Source: Pseudotabrizicola sediminis (GTDB lineage Bacteria > Pseudomonadota > Alphaproteobacteria > Rhodobacterales > Rhodobacteraceae). From it: DNA of 64,000 nt. The DNA lies in NCBI RefSeq assembly GCF_004745575.1, contig NZ_RPEM01000008.1, positions 329 to 64,328 on the forward strand, given 5' to 3'. Below are positions 46,526 through 56,517 of the stretch, one piece after another. Every line of letters starts with the position of its first letter. Within the stretch, counting starts at the first letter, position 1. The position numbers and the translations under genes were made by a program. Below the pieces are notes generated by a model. That model was not told the DNA's origin and did not search any database. It saw only the letters and a program-made list of their open reading frames with translations.

Positions 46526-48145
46526 TTAGCCCGTCGCCATGATCAACTCTGCCGCTTTCTCTCCAATCATCACAGCGGGCGCATGGGTGTTCCCGCTCAC
46601 AAGGCGTGGCATGATCGAGCAATCGGCGATCCGCAGCCCTGCCAGACCATGAACCCGCAACCCAGCATCGGTGACTGCAAGGGGGTCATTGCCCATCCGC
46701 GCCGTGCCCACCGGGTGAAAGATCGTGGTGCCGATTTGTGCCGCAAGCCGCGCAAGGCTTTCATCATCCGCATCGCCAGGCCCCGGTTTCAGCTCGGTCG
46801 GGGAAAAGCGGGCCAGATGGGGCTGAGCCATAAGCCGGCGGGCATGACGAATACTGTCGGCGGCGACCTTGCGGTCTGCCTCCGTGGCCAGATAGTTCGG
46901 CTGAATGGCCGGTGCAGCAAATGAGTCTGCACTGACCGCATGGCATGAACCTGTCGAGGTCGGGCGCAGGTTGCACACCGAAACCGTCAGCGCGGGCGTG
47001 CGGTGCAGCGGCTGCCCAAACGCGTCCAGCGACAGCGGCTGTACGTGATATTCGATGTTTGCCCGGTCATGTTCTGGCCCCGAGCGGGTAAAGATACCCA
47101 GTTGGCTTGGGGCCATCGCCATCGGCCCCGATTGAGTCAATGCATATTGCAACGCGATCCCGGCCTTGCCCCACAGACTGCGCGCCCGGTCATTCAAAGT
47201 GCGGGCACCGGTGATCGCAAAGACCGTGCGAAGTTGCAGGTGATCTTGAAGGTTCTCCCCCACCCCGGGCAGCGCATGGCGGACGGGAACACCGATTGCA
47301 CTCAGAACTTCGGGGCGGCCAATTCCGGACAGTTCCAGAATGTGCGGCGTGCCTATGGCACCGGCCGACAGCACCACCTCTTGCCCGGCGCGGGCATGAT
47401 GCAGGCCGCTTCGGTCGCGGAAAACGGCACCGGTCACCCGCCGCCCGTCAAATGTCAGGCACTGTACTTGCGCCCCGGTGATGATGCGCAGGTTGGAACG
47501 GCCGCGCGACGGGTCCAGAAACGCCTTGCGCGCATTCCAGCGCAAGCCACGCCGCTGATTTACCGGAAAATACCCAACGCCTTCATTGTCGCCCGCGTTG
47601 AAATCGCTGGTGGCGGCGATCCCCATGTCCTGCGCCGCCCGTGCCACCTCATCCAGAATCGGCCAGTGCAACCGCTGTTCCTCTACCCGCAATTCGCCGC
47701 TCGTGCTATGGTGGTCGTCCGCAGCCCCGAAGTGCCGTTCCGAGCGTCGGAACAGCGGCAAGACATCGGCCCAGCCCCAGCCCGGATTGCCCAGATCGCG
47801 CCACAGGTCATAATCCTGCTTCTGACCTCGCATGTAGATCATGCCGTTAATCGACGAACAGCCGCCCAGCACCTTGCCGCGCGGGTAAATCAGACTGCGC
47901 CCGTTCAGCCCCGGCACGGGTTGAGTGCGAAAGCCCCAGTCCAGTTGGGGATGCCCGATTGCAAACAAATAGCCAACGGGGATATGAACCCACGGGTGAT
48001 TGTCACTGCCCCCGGCCTCGATGAGCAACACGCGACGGCGCGGGTCTGCTGACAGCCGGTTTGCAAGGACACAGCCCGAGGACCCGGCCCCGACGATCAC
48101 CACATCATAACAGCCAAAATCGGCGGGTGAGTCAGCGAAAGACAT
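46526..48145 (-). CDS. GMC-family FAD oxidoreductase (choline-dehydrogenase-like)
   Basis: 539 residues. FAD-binding VVIVGAGSSGCVLANRLSADP at the N terminus, the GMC signature PRGKVLGGCSSINGMIYMRG, and the C-terminal active-site pair in FHPVGTARMG (His) and VSGNTHAPAVMIGEKAA (Asn). GMC enzymes oxidise primary or secondary alcohols, so it may process an alcohol side chain before ring attack (inference). It overlaps the flavin reductase by 14 nt. Confidence 0.9.
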   Translation of the reverse strand: MSFADSPADFGCYDVVIVGAGSSGCVLANRLSADPRRRVLLIEAGGSDNHPWVHIPVGYLFAIGHPQLDWGFRTQPVPGLNGRSLIYPRGKVLGGCSSINGMIYMRGQKQDYDLWRDLGNPGWGWADVLPLFRRSERHFGAADDHHSTSGELRVEEQRLHWPILDEVARAAQDMGIAATSDFNAGDNEGVGYFPVNQRRGLRWNARKAFLDPSRGRSNLRIITGAQVQCLTFDGRRVTGAVFRDRSGLHHARAGQEVVLSAGAIGTPHILELSGIGRPEVLSAIGVPVRHALPGVGENLQDHLQLRTVFAITGARTLNDRARSLWGKAGIALQYALTQSGPMAMAPSQLGIFTRSGPEHDRANIEYHVQPLSLDAFGQPLHRTPALTVSVCNLRPTSTGSCHAVSADSFAAPAIQPNYLATEADRKVAADSIRHARRLMAQPHLARFSPTELKPGPGDADDESLARLAAQIGTTIFHPVGTARMGNDPLAVTDAGLRVHGLAGLRIADCSIMPRLVSGNTHAPAVMIGEKAAELIMATG

Positions 48146-48692
48146 CGCGGTACTCTGTATCCATCAGCGTCAGGCTTGCAGCCCCGTCTGGCGTTTCGCG
48201 CAAGCGGTGCCAGCGCCGGTCCATGTAAATCAGCGATTCCAGTTCCGGCGCACCCAGTGGCGTCCCACAGACCCCGTCAAGCAACTCGGCGGTGACAACG
48301 GTGGCGCCCGCCACCGGAAGCGTGCCAGTGATTTGTGCGCGAAACCATGTGGCCACGGCTGTGTAGCGCGGCTCGCCGCTGGACAGACGTTCCCAGGGAG
48401 CGGCCGTGCCGAAGCGGTCGGCCCCCGGCGCAGCCCCCAAAAGCGCCAGGTCAAGATCCGCGTAGCGCAGCAGGTGAATGATCAGGCCGCTCGCCGCCAT
48501 CACCGATGTGGCAGAGCCCGACCGGGCCGAAAGCGAAAAGGCGACCGTGGGCGGGTCTGCGCTGACCGAGATCAGCGATGACACCGTCATCGCCACAGGG
48601 CCATTGCCGGGGTCGGCGGTAATGACCGCGACCCCGGCCGGATGACATCGAAAGGCCTCGCGAAAGGCGTGGGACAGCGCAGGCGCGGTCAT
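48132..48692 (-). CDS. NAD(P)H:flavin reductase of a two-component monooxygenase
   Basis: 186 residues. FMN-binding split barrel: FRCHPAGVAVITADPGNGPV and MTVSSLISVSADPPTVAFSL are typical. It supplies reduced flavin to the acyl-CoA-dehydrogenase-like oxygenase encoded 55 nt upstream in the same operon, a pairing like HsaAB or GraAD (resorcinol hydroxylase). Confidence 0.9.
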   Translation of the reverse strand: MTAPALSHAFREAFRCHPAGVAVITADPGNGPVAMTVSSLISVSADPPTVAFSLSARSGSATSVMAASGLIIHLLRYADLDLALLGAAPGADRFGTAAPWERLSSGEPRYTAVATWFRAQITGTLPVAGATVVTAELLDGVCGTPLGAPELESLIYMDRRWHRLRETPDGAASLTLMDTEYRDVFR

Positions 48693-48747
48693 CGGCAGAT
48701 CTCCTGTATCCCGGCCGGCCGGACCAAGCCGGCCAGTGGGCCTTGGC

Positions 48748-49968
48748 TTATTTTTTCTCGATCAGGTCGTAGAACTGCCAGCTGCGGTCAGTCCATTGCC
48801 CGCCCACTTCACGACCCGCCGAGGTCACGATCGACGGCGCGATCGTGAAGTGGTTCGCCGCCACCATCATGTCGCGGAACGTACGCTGGATCACCCCGGC
48901 GCGCAGCCCCGCCCCGCCCGAGGCACGATAGGCGAAGGTGCACACCTCTACCCCGGTCTCGTGGATCTGTGCCTTGGCCAAATGGACAAGACTGATCTGA
49001 CGGGTGGTCATCTGCTTGCCTGCCTCGGCTGTCGCCTCGATGTCACTCCAGACTTCCATCACAAAGGCGCGGGCGGCACGGTAACTGGCTTCGGCGCGGC
49101 CGTAATCATGCCAGAATTTTTCGCTTTCGCCCAAAAGCCCGGCGCGGCCAGATTTCGACCGGGCAAATGTTGCGATCTCATCCAGCATCCGCCGCCCCGC
49201 GCCCATGGCCCAGCCGGTATGGCCTATGGCCGCCAGCCCGACGATCCCCAGACTGAACAGTTCCTTAAGCCGCTGCGGCGGCGCGGTCAGGATCGGGAAC
49301 ACCAAATCCTCCGCAATGAACACATCCTCGGCGCCGTAGTCGATCGACCCGGTGCCTTTCAATCCAAGCACATCCCAGTTGCCCAGCTGCTTGTGTTCCG
49401 GGACCGGCGCATGAGCACACATGATGATGACATTGCCGGTTTCATCCTTGGCAGGTTTGCCGGTGCCATCATCGACGAAACAGGCCGAATGCGACCAAGT
49501 TGCATGGGAAAAGCCTGAGCCATAACTCCATTTGCCAGTCAGGCTGTAACCGCCATCGACTTTCTTCAACATGCCCAGTGGCGCGCCCTGCCCCGAAAAG
49601 CGGTTTTCTGTGCCCGGAGCGAACAGGCGCTCCACAGCGCTGTCGGGCAGGAAGGCCGCCGACATCGCGCCGATGCAGCAGTGCACCATCGACACCCAGC
49701 CAGCCGATCCCGACCACCAGGTGACCGCCTCAAGCAGTTTCAGAACTTCGGTCGGCCGCATTTGCGCGCCGCCCAGAGCTTCGGTCGCCAGCAGATGCGA
49801 CAAACGCAGCGGGCGCAGCAGTTCAAAACTTTCGGGAGTCAACTCGCCCGCAGCTTCATCGGCGGCGGCGTTGGCCTCCAGTTTCGGGCCGATTTCAGCG
49901 ATCCGCGCCAGCAGGTCGCTATGATCGACGGTATTGCCCCAATAGCTATGCTTTATCGGTTTGTTCAT
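48748..49968 (-). CDS. FADH2-dependent aromatic monooxygenase, oxygenase component (HsaA/GraD type)
   Basis: 406 residues from the ATG with GAGGAGGAGA upstream. Acyl-CoA dehydrogenase-like group D flavin monooxygenase: LATEALGGAQMRPTEVLKLL, GWVSMVHCCIGAMSAAFLPD, LTGKWSYGSGFSHATWSH and the C-terminal FRDMMVAANHFTIAPSIV. Uses FADH2 from the reductase gene downstream. With hydroxyquinol dioxygenase and maleylacetate reductase in the same island, resorcinol or a related phenol is a plausible substrate; a larger cyclic substrate as for HsaA is the alternative. Confidence 0.88.
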   Translation of the reverse strand: MNKPIKHSYWGNTVDHSDLLARIAEIGPKLEANAAADEAAGELTPESFELLRPLRLSHLLATEALGGAQMRPTEVLKLLEAVTWWSGSAGWVSMVHCCIGAMSAAFLPDSAVERLFAPGTENRFSGQGAPLGMLKKVDGGYSLTGKWSYGSGFSHATWSHSACFVDDGTGKPAKDETGNVIIMCAHAPVPEHKQLGNWDVLGLKGTGSIDYGAEDVFIAEDLVFPILTAPPQRLKELFSLGIVGLAAIGHTGWAMGAGRRMLDEIATFARSKSGRAGLLGESEKFWHDYGRAEASYRAARAFVMEVWSDIEATAEAGKQMTTRQISLVHLAKAQIHETGVEVCTFAYRASGGAGLRAGVIQRTFRDMMVAANHFTIAPSIVTSAGREVGGQWTDRSWQFYDLIEKK

Positions 49969-49995
49969 GGCTGTCTCCTCCTCGGACAATCGGTT

Positions 49996-50784
49996 TCAGG
50001 CGGCAAGAAAATCGCCGATCTGGGTCAGTGCGGCGGGCTTTTCCTGCAAAACGAGATGGCCCGCGCCCGGAACGCTCAGCAGCGTCGCGTCGGGCAGTGC
50101 CTCAACCCAAAGCGGGGCCTGGCTTGCGGGCAGCAGGCGGTCCTCATCGCCCCAGACCAGCAATGTGGGGTTGGTGATGCGCGCCAACATGCGGCGCAGG
50201 TTCGGGTGCCCCATGCCAAAGGGGGCGCAAAGCCGGCCCACCGCCTCGCCCTCACGGGCGCGGTCTGCGCCAAAGGCCTCGGCAAAGGCAGGGTCTGATC
50301 CGTCGGGAAAATAGGGCAGTGCAACGGCAGGATCATGCGCCAGATACGCCGGGAAATCCTGCGGGACGATATCGCCCAGCGGTGTGGCCGGATGCGCCGG
50401 ATCGTTCAATCCGGCAGGCGCAACCAACACGACACGGTCAAATCTTTCGCGCGCGATCGCGGCCAGCTCGGTGGCAATCCAGCCACCCATTGAAAAGCCC
50501 ATAAGGTGCGGCTTTTCAGACAGGTCCAGCGCATCAAGCAGGTTCAGGTAATGCACCAGCATATCCGCCATACCCGCCGCATGCGGGTCCGGACCGGAAA
50601 ACCCCATGCCGGGATGGCTGGGAAGCAGCACGCGAAAGCGGTCGGCCAACCCCGCGGCGAAGTCAAACCCTTCCAGCGTGGCCGCACCATGCAAGAACAG
50701 CACGGGTTTTCCCGCGCCAATCGCTTTAACCACGGCATGGACCGCGCCAACGTCGTATTCCAAAGTCTCGAACGTCACGGACAT
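49996..50784 (-). CDS. Alpha/beta hydrolase
   Basis: 262 residues. LFLHGAATLEGFDFAAGLAD oxyanion region, nucleophile S98 in LMGFSMGGWIATELA, a late LLVWGDEDRLLP (acid) and VPGAGHLVLQEKP (His). Resembles meta-cleavage-product hydrolases and esterases. Substrate unknown; being just upstream of the monooxygenase suggests ester or C-C bond hydrolysis within the pathway. Confidence 0.85.
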   Translation of the reverse strand: MSVTFETLEYDVGAVHAVVKAIGAGKPVLFLHGAATLEGFDFAAGLADRFRVLLPSHPGMGFSGPDPHAAGMADMLVHYLNLLDALDLSEKPHLMGFSMGGWIATELAAIARERFDRVVLVAPAGLNDPAHPATPLGDIVPQDFPAYLAHDPAVALPYFPDGSDPAFAEAFGADRAREGEAVGRLCAPFGMGHPNLRRMLARITNPTLLVWGDEDRLLPASQAPLWVEALPDATLLSVPGAGHLVLQEKPAALTQIGDFLAA

Positions 50785-50796
50785 CTTGGTTTCTCC

Positions 50797-51807
50797 TCAG
50801 GACAGCTCTGGCTGGATCAGCACTTTGCATTGTGTGGTGCGCCGCCGCAGGCTTTCAAACACCTGGGGCACTTGTGTCAGACCGATCCGATCGGTGACGA
50901 TCTGCTGCGGCAGACCGCCCGCAAGCGCATCCAGCGCCACGCCGAATTCGTTGCGCTGGTGAAAAAACACCGCAAAAATCAAGTCGATCTCTTTGGTCAG
51001 CGCGATGAACGGGTCCCATTCATCGCCGCCGACGCACAGGCCGACGCCCACCACCTTGCCTTGCAACCGCACCGCCTGGACCGCTGCTTGCAAAAGGCCG
51101 CGCTTGCCGACACATTCAAACACGATATCGGGCGGCCCCCCGCACAGATCAGCGATGTTCTCGGCCAATCTGTCGCCTGACAGCGCAAAATCGGTGGCCC
51201 CAAGTGCCAGCGCGCGCGCGCGCTGATGGGTGTGAAGATCGGCCATCACCACATGCAAGGCCCCCATCCGTCGCGCCCAAAAGGCGACCAGCAGGCCGAT
51301 AGGTCCGGCACCAAGAATCGCAACCCGGTCGCCGGGCTTTACCCCTGCGCGCACCACGCAGTGTAAAGCCACCGCAAGCGGTTCGGCCAAAGCACCATCT
51401 GCAAGCGCGACGGCAGGCGGCAGCTTATGGCACTGCCGCGCTGCAACGGTGACGAATTCGGCATAGCCGCCACCGATCAGTACCATCTGCGCGCAACGCG
51501 CCGGATCACCGGCCAGACAGCGCGCGCAGCGCCCGCAGCCTCGCATCGGCACCACAGCCACGCCATCACCGGGCGTGAATTCGTGAACCTCTGCCCCGAC
51601 GGCCACCACCTCACCTGCGATCTCATGACCAAGCACAAAACCCGCACCAATTCCAAAGGGGGCAGGATCTTCGGTGATATGCAGATCGCTACCGCAGATG
51701 CCGCAGCCGGCAACACGCAGCACCACCTCATCGGGGCCAGGTGCTGGGTCGGGCTGCACACCAATCCGCAGCGGGGTGGCGACCGCGTCAAAAAAGGCTG
51801 CTTTCAT
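50797..51807 (-). CDS. Zn-dependent alcohol dehydrogenase (MDR superfamily)
   Basis: 336 residues from the ATG with GGAGG upstream, overlapping the livM stop by ATGA. Catalytic zinc site GCGICGSDLH and GHEIAGEVVAVG; structural zinc cysteines in RGCGRCARCLAGDPARC; Rossmann motif VAILGAGPIGLLVAF. Oxidises a secondary or primary alcohol, possibly a side chain of the imported compound. Confidence 0.9.
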   Translation of the reverse strand: MKAAFFDAVATPLRIGVQPDPAPGPDEVVLRVAGCGICGSDLHITEDPAPFGIGAGFVLGHEIAGEVVAVGAEVHEFTPGDGVAVVPMRGCGRCARCLAGDPARCAQMVLIGGGYAEFVTVAARQCHKLPPAVALADGALAEPLAVALHCVVRAGVKPGDRVAILGAGPIGLLVAFWARRMGALHVVMADLHTHQRARALALGATDFALSGDRLAENIADLCGGPPDIVFECVGKRGLLQAAVQAVRLQGKVVGVGLCVGGDEWDPFIALTKEIDLIFAVFFHQRNEFGVALDALAGGLPQQIVTDRIGLTQVPQVFESLRRRTTQCKVLIQPELS

Positions 51808-52835
51808 GGCTTTTCCTCCGGTGTGTAGACCAGGTGGCGACGGATCGGGAACCAGTGCACATCCCACCGCTTTGACACCGCGCCCCAGATGCCGCCCCGT
51901 GCATAAAGCGCGACAAACACGGTCATCACCCCCAGCACCACGAAATAGCTGGCGCCATACTGGCCGAACCAGCGGTCGGCGATGAAATAGATCAGCGAGC
52001 CGATCAGCACTCCCTCGATCGAAGCGATACCGCCGACCATCACGATGAAGATCGCCACATTCGCCCACATCGGATCAAAAGCCGAAGGCGGGTTGATCCG
52101 AAGCTGCGCCATCGCGTAAACCGCGCCCGCCAATCCGCAGCCCACGGCCGCCGCAACATAGATCATGAAGCGCAATCGCCGCACATTCACACCTTGACTG
52201 GCGGCTGCCACAGGGTTGTCACGCATGGCGATCAAGGCAAGGCCATACCGCGAACGCAAGAACCAGTAGCTCCCCCCTATGGTCAACAAGATCAGAAGCG
52301 CGCACAGCAGCGACATGGCGACATTGCGCTCGAACAGCGAGTATTCCTTCATCACATTCAGCGACATACCCGCGCCGGCGTTCAGAAAGCCCATGTTCGA
52401 CGCCACCAGCCGGAACACCTCTGCCACCACCCAGGTGCCGATGGCGAAGTAAGGCCCGTCCAGCCGGTGCAGCAGCATGTAGCAGGGCACAGCCAGAAAG
52501 GCGGGAACCAGCAAAGCGATGAAAATTGCCAGAAACGGGTTCACACCAAAGGTCTGCGCCAGCACGAACAGCGCATACCCCGCAGCCCCCATAAAGGCTT
52601 GCTGGCCCACCGACACCAAACCGGCATAGCCCGCCAACATGTTCCACATCTGGGCGACCGCAATATAACAGCAAAGTTCAAGAACCATGCGGATCGTTCC
52701 GGTCTTTGCCCACCACGGCATCGCGGCCAGAGCAACCACCGCCAACAAGAAGAGCACCATGGCGACACGCCCGCCAGGTGTCTGTCTGCGAACAGTCACG
52801 CGCGGCAGTGCTGGGGAAAGGGCAACAGTTGTCAT
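51804..52835 (-). CDS. HAAT ABC permease, LivM family (second set)
   Basis: 343 residues. LAGYAGLVSVGQQAFMGAAGY, GPYFAIGTWVVAEVFRLVA and FIVMVGGIASIEGVLIGSLIY identify LivM. Belongs to the complete set SBP-livG-livF-livH-livM (51.8-56.5 kb) inserted among catabolic genes. Confidence 0.93.
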   Translation of the reverse strand: MTTVALSPALPRVTVRRQTPGGRVAMVLFLLAVVALAAMPWWAKTGTIRMVLELCCYIAVAQMWNMLAGYAGLVSVGQQAFMGAAGYALFVLAQTFGVNPFLAIFIALLVPAFLAVPCYMLLHRLDGPYFAIGTWVVAEVFRLVASNMGFLNAGAGMSLNVMKEYSLFERNVAMSLLCALLILLTIGGSYWFLRSRYGLALIAMRDNPVAAASQGVNVRRLRFMIYVAAAVGCGLAGAVYAMAQLRINPPSAFDPMWANVAIFIVMVGGIASIEGVLIGSLIYFIADRWFGQYGASYFVVLGVMTVFVALYARGGIWGAVSKRWDVHWFPIRRHLVYTPEEKP

Positions 52836-52838
52836 ATC

Positions 52839-53696
52839 TCAGACCTTTCCAAACAGTCCCTGCGGGCGGATGGCCAGCACGAGCAGAAAGACAAGGTGAC
52901 CGGCCAGCACACCAAAACCGGGGTCAATGCGAAAGCCGATGGCCTGCGAGACGCCCAGCACCATGGACCCGATGAACGCCCCCCAGACCGAGCCCATGCC
53001 GCCGATGATCACCGCCTCAAAGGCGTAGATCAGCTGCGCGCCACCGTCGGCCGGAGCCACAGTTGAGCGCAGCGACTGAAATACGGCGGCAAAGCCGAGG
53101 ATACCGACGGCAATGGCGGTGGCCGAGGCATAGACGGCGCGGGCGTTGATACCACTCATCGACGCGGCCTCCACATCGGCCGAGGCTGCGCGCAGTGACC
53201 GGCCAAAGCGGGTGCGCTTCAGCACAAGGTCGAGGCCCCAGGTCAGGGCGGTGGCAAAGGTCAGCACCAGCACCGGCAACAGACCGACATAGATGCCGCC
53301 GATCTGGATCGATTGACTTTCGATGCCGCCCCCCGGCAATGATCGGCTGTTGGCCGACCAGATCTGCAACATCATGTTTTGCAGCGCAATCGACAGGCCA
53401 AAGGTCGCGATCAGCGACGGCAACGGATCGTCGCCTACCACCTTGTTCAGCACGACCTTTTGCAGCAGCCACCCCAGCGCAATTGCCAACGGCACAAGCG
53501 CGACCATCACCGTGAACGGACCCCAGCCAAAGTTGGAGGCCAGCGAAATCCCGATCAACGACAAAAGAATTACCAGATCGCCATGGCTGACATTCACGAT
53601 CCGCATCACACCGAACATCAAGGCCATGCCAAGGGCATATTGCGCATACATGCCGCCAAGCAAAATACCCTGGATCAGCGCGTCAAACCACTGCAT
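52839..53696 (-). CDS. HAAT ABC permease, LivH family (second set)
   Basis: 285 residues. ALIQGILLGGMYAQYALGMAL, MRIVNVSHGDLVILLSLIG and YAFEAVIIGGMGSVWGAFIG are LivH features. Its start overlaps the livF end by 14 nt. Confidence 0.93.
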   Translation of the reverse strand: MQWFDALIQGILLGGMYAQYALGMALMFGVMRIVNVSHGDLVILLSLIGISLASNFGWGPFTVMVALVPLAIALGWLLQKVVLNKVVGDDPLPSLIATFGLSIALQNMMLQIWSANSRSLPGGGIESQSIQIGGIYVGLLPVLVLTFATALTWGLDLVLKRTRFGRSLRAASADVEAASMSGINARAVYASATAIAVGILGFAAVFQSLRSTVAPADGGAQLIYAFEAVIIGGMGSVWGAFIGSMVLGVSQAIGFRIDPGFGVLAGHLVFLLVLAIRPQGLFGKV

Positions 53697-54408
53697 GAGA
53701 GCCTCCGAAATACGCCCCGGCGATCTGTTCTCGAGTAATGGCTGACGAGGCTCCGGTCAGGGTCACGCGCCCCTCCAACAGACAGAAAATCCGGTCCGAG
53801 GCGGATTGCGCGAGGCCGACATCTTGCTCCACCACGATGATGGCAGTGCCTTGGGCCCTGATCTCGGGTAAGGCCGCGTATATTTCGCGGATCACCTTGG
53901 GTGCCAGACCCAGGCTGATCTCGTCACACAACAGCACGCGCGGCTGGCTCAGCAGCGCGCGGCCGATCGACACCATCTGTTGCTGTCCACCCGACAGGTT
54001 CTGCACCTCGGTCCGGGCTTTTTCCTTCAGGATCGGGAACAGGCGGTGCAGCCGCTCCAGCGACCAGCCTCCCGTTCGCCCAAGCCTGTCGGCCTGATCC
54101 ATTGCCACGCGCAGGTTGTCATCCACCGACATGCCGGTAAACAGGCGACGGCCTTCGGGCACGATGGCCACGCCTTTCTGAACCATGCGATCGGTTGGGG
54201 TCCCTCCGATGGGCTGGCCGTCCAGCCGCACCATTTCGGGCTTCACCGCCATCAATCCCATGATGGAGCGCAAAAAGGTGGATTTCCCCGCGCCGTTCGC
54301 GCCAATCAGCGCCACAGCCTCGCCTTCGGCCACGTCGATATCAACGCCATACAGCGCCTGAAAGTCACCGTATCGGGCAACAAGACCATGGGTGGAAAGC
54401 ACCGTCAT
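53683..54408 (-). CDS. HAAT ABC ATPase, LivF family (second set)
   Basis: 241 residues. Walker A GANGAGKST, signature LSGGQQQMVSIGRALLS, Walker B LLCDEISLGLAP. Overlaps livG by ATGA and livH by 14 nt. Confidence 0.94.
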   Translation of the reverse strand: MTVLSTHGLVARYGDFQALYGVDIDVAEGEAVALIGANGAGKSTFLRSIMGLMAVKPEMVRLDGQPIGGTPTDRMVQKGVAIVPEGRRLFTGMSVDDNLRVAMDQADRLGRTGGWSLERLHRLFPILKEKARTEVQNLSGGQQQMVSIGRALLSQPRVLLCDEISLGLAPKVIREIYAALPEIRAQGTAIIVVEQDVGLAQSASDRIFCLLEGRVTLTGASSAITREQIAGAYFGGSHAVV

Positions 54409-55133
54409 GCCTCAACCCCCATATAGACTCGCTTGACCTCTGGATTGGCGATTACCTCCTGCGGCAGGCCTTCAGCGATCTTTTCCCCAAAGTTCAGCAC
54501 CAGCAGCCGATCAGCCACCGCCATCAGCGCGTGCAGCACGTGTTCGATCCACACGATTGTTACGCCGCGGTCGCGGATGCGCCGCACCAGCGCGACCAGT
54601 GACTGCGACTCCTCTTCCGTCAGTCCGCCCGCAATCTCATCCAGCAACAAGAGCTTTGGATCTGACGCCAGCGCCCGCGCCAGTTCCAGACGCTTGCGAT
54701 CCAGCAAGGTCAGACTGCCCGAGGGGGTGTTGGCTTTGCTGGCCAACTCACATTCGGTCAGGACCTGCGCACAAAACGCATAGGCGTCCCGCTCGGACCG
54801 TCCGCCGCCAAAGGCTGCTGCGACCAGCAGGTTTTCAAAGGTCGTCATGCCCGAATAAGGCCGGGGGATCTGATAGGTCCGCCCGATGCCCATGCGGCAG
54901 CGCTTGAAGGGCGGTTCGCCACCAAGCGCCGTGCCCCCGAGGCGGATTTCCCCGCCTGAGGGTTTGATATCGCCACTGATCATATTGAACAGAGTCGTCT
55001 TGCCTGCACCGTTGGGGCCAAGAATTCCCAGCACCTCGCCCCGATACACATCGAAGCTGACCTCGTGCAGCACCCGAACCGCGCCGAAACTTTTCGACAC
55101 GTCTCTGGCCTGCAAAAATGCGTTCTGGCTCAT
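54405..55133 (-). CDS. HAAT ABC ATPase, LivG family (second set)
   Basis: 242 residues from the ATG with GGAGGGG upstream. Walker A GPNGAGKTT, the GIGRTYQIPRPYSGMTTFEN loop, signature region LLDRKRLELARALAS and Walker B LLLDEIAGGLTEEE. Follows the binding-protein gene by 22 nt. Confidence 0.94.
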   Translation of the reverse strand: MSQNAFLQARDVSKSFGAVRVLHEVSFDVYRGEVLGILGPNGAGKTTLFNMISGDIKPSGGEIRLGGTALGGEPPFKRCRMGIGRTYQIPRPYSGMTTFENLLVAAAFGGGRSERDAYAFCAQVLTECELASKANTPSGSLTLLDRKRLELARALASDPKLLLLDEIAGGLTEEESQSLVALVRRIRDRGVTIVWIEHVLHALMAVADRLLVLNFGEKIAEGLPQEVIANPEVKRVYMGVEA

Positions 55134-55155
55134 TCCCGCCCCTCCGATTGCAGGC

Positions 55156-56451
55156 TCACCAGACGATCGGCACAATGGCCTGTTCGGGTTCGAACAGTTG
55201 GTTTACCGAATTGTCGACGATCTTCAGATCATAGGGCCAGCTTTCGCCCTTTACCCACTGCCCGCCAAAGATCGGCATGGTGCAGATGTTCTTGTGCGGG
55301 GTGCCGCCGAATTTTACCGGGCCGCAAACCGTGGTGATATCGGTCGCCGCCATTGCCTCGCGGTTGGCTTCGCGGTCCATCGGGTCTGTGGAACGCTTGA
55401 GGATGTCGATCGCCACCTCCAGCAGCGCGTGAGAATAGCCCAACGGCTGTGTCCATTGGCGCTTCTGGTCGGCCTCCCATTGACTTGCCAATGCGGCACT
55501 GTTCTGCCCGGTGATGGTCGAGTTGAACGGAAAGGCAGGCGTCCACCAGACTTCGCTCGACATCCCGTTGCCAAGCTCTCCCATCGCCTCCACCCCGCCG
55601 GGGAACAGAAGCGCCGCCGCCACGGTCACGGCGCGTGGCTTGAAGCCCTGCTGGTTGCACTGCGTGACAAAGGTTTTCAGATCATCCGGATAGGTGATGC
55701 CACCAATAATATCGACTCCGGCCTGCTTGAACGCGGCAATCTGAGCGGAAAAGTCGTTCGTGCGCGGCTGGAAATAGCCGGGAATTGTGACTTCGTATCC
55801 TGCAGCGCGCGTGGGCACCGGCAGGCCATAGTCGTTGTTGCCCCAGGTCTCGCCGTCGATGTTCTGCGGGAACAGCATGCCGACCTTTTTGTTGGTTTCC
55901 AAACCGTCCCACAGGCCGACAAAGGTGTTCAGCGCCTCGTCCAGACCCCAGAAAAAGTGATAGGTCCAGTCAAAGTCACCACCCCCCCGCGGCATGATTA
56001 CCGCCTGCCACGGGGCCCCGGATGAAATGCAGGGGGCCTCATACAACTCCGCCTGCTCCATCACCGGCAGGATGGTGTCGGTGGTGGAGGCGGGCACCAT
56101 CAGATGCACCTCTTCGTTCAGGATCAAGTCACCGGCCAGTTCGGCGGCCTTGTTGGGGTTCGACTGGCTGTCGCGCTCCAGGATTTCCAGCTCATAGGTA
56201 CTGCCATTGGCAGCCTGAAAAGTGCCGCCCAGCGCGTCGCGGATCTTTTGCACGGTATAGCCGTCGGTTTCACCGAAAAGACCAAGTGGACCGGTCGCCG
56301 GGCTGATATAGGCCATCTTGACCTTACCCGCCGTCTGGGCGCGCAGATAGGTTGGCGTTGCAAGTGTCGAAGCAGCAATGCCGGCACCCATGCCCCGAAG
56401 CACAGACCGGCGACTGATCCCCGATTTGACCAGTGTATTGTAATAGGTCAT
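55156..56451 (-). CDS. HAAT ABC substrate-binding protein, Tat-exported
   Basis: 431 residues. A twin-arginine signal peptide (ISRRSVLRGMGAGIAAS, mature start near RAQ-TAGKV) precedes a Peripla_BP_6-type domain with VKMAYISPATGPLGLFGE at its start. It is the dedicated receptor of the second ABC set, encoded just after the SDR gene. It resembles the other binding protein at 59317 in layout, suggesting related ligands. Confidence 0.92.
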   Translation of the reverse strand: MTYYNTLVKSGISRRSVLRGMGAGIAASTLATPTYLRAQTAGKVKMAYISPATGPLGLFGETDGYTVQKIRDALGGTFQAANGSTYELEILERDSQSNPNKAAELAGDLILNEEVHLMVPASTTDTILPVMEQAELYEAPCISSGAPWQAVIMPRGGGDFDWTYHFFWGLDEALNTFVGLWDGLETNKKVGMLFPQNIDGETWGNNDYGLPVPTRAAGYEVTIPGYFQPRTNDFSAQIAAFKQAGVDIIGGITYPDDLKTFVTQCNQQGFKPRAVTVAAALLFPGGVEAMGELGNGMSSEVWWTPAFPFNSTITGQNSAALASQWEADQKRQWTQPLGYSHALLEVAIDILKRSTDPMDREANREAMAATDITTVCGPVKFGGTPHKNICTMPIFGGQWVKGESWPYDLKIVDNSVNQLFEPEQAIVPIVW

Positions 56452-56517
56452 CGTTGTTTCCTCCCTCTTGTTGACCATACGACCTGCTTCCTCCTCACAG
56501 GCCGCAAGGCGATGAAC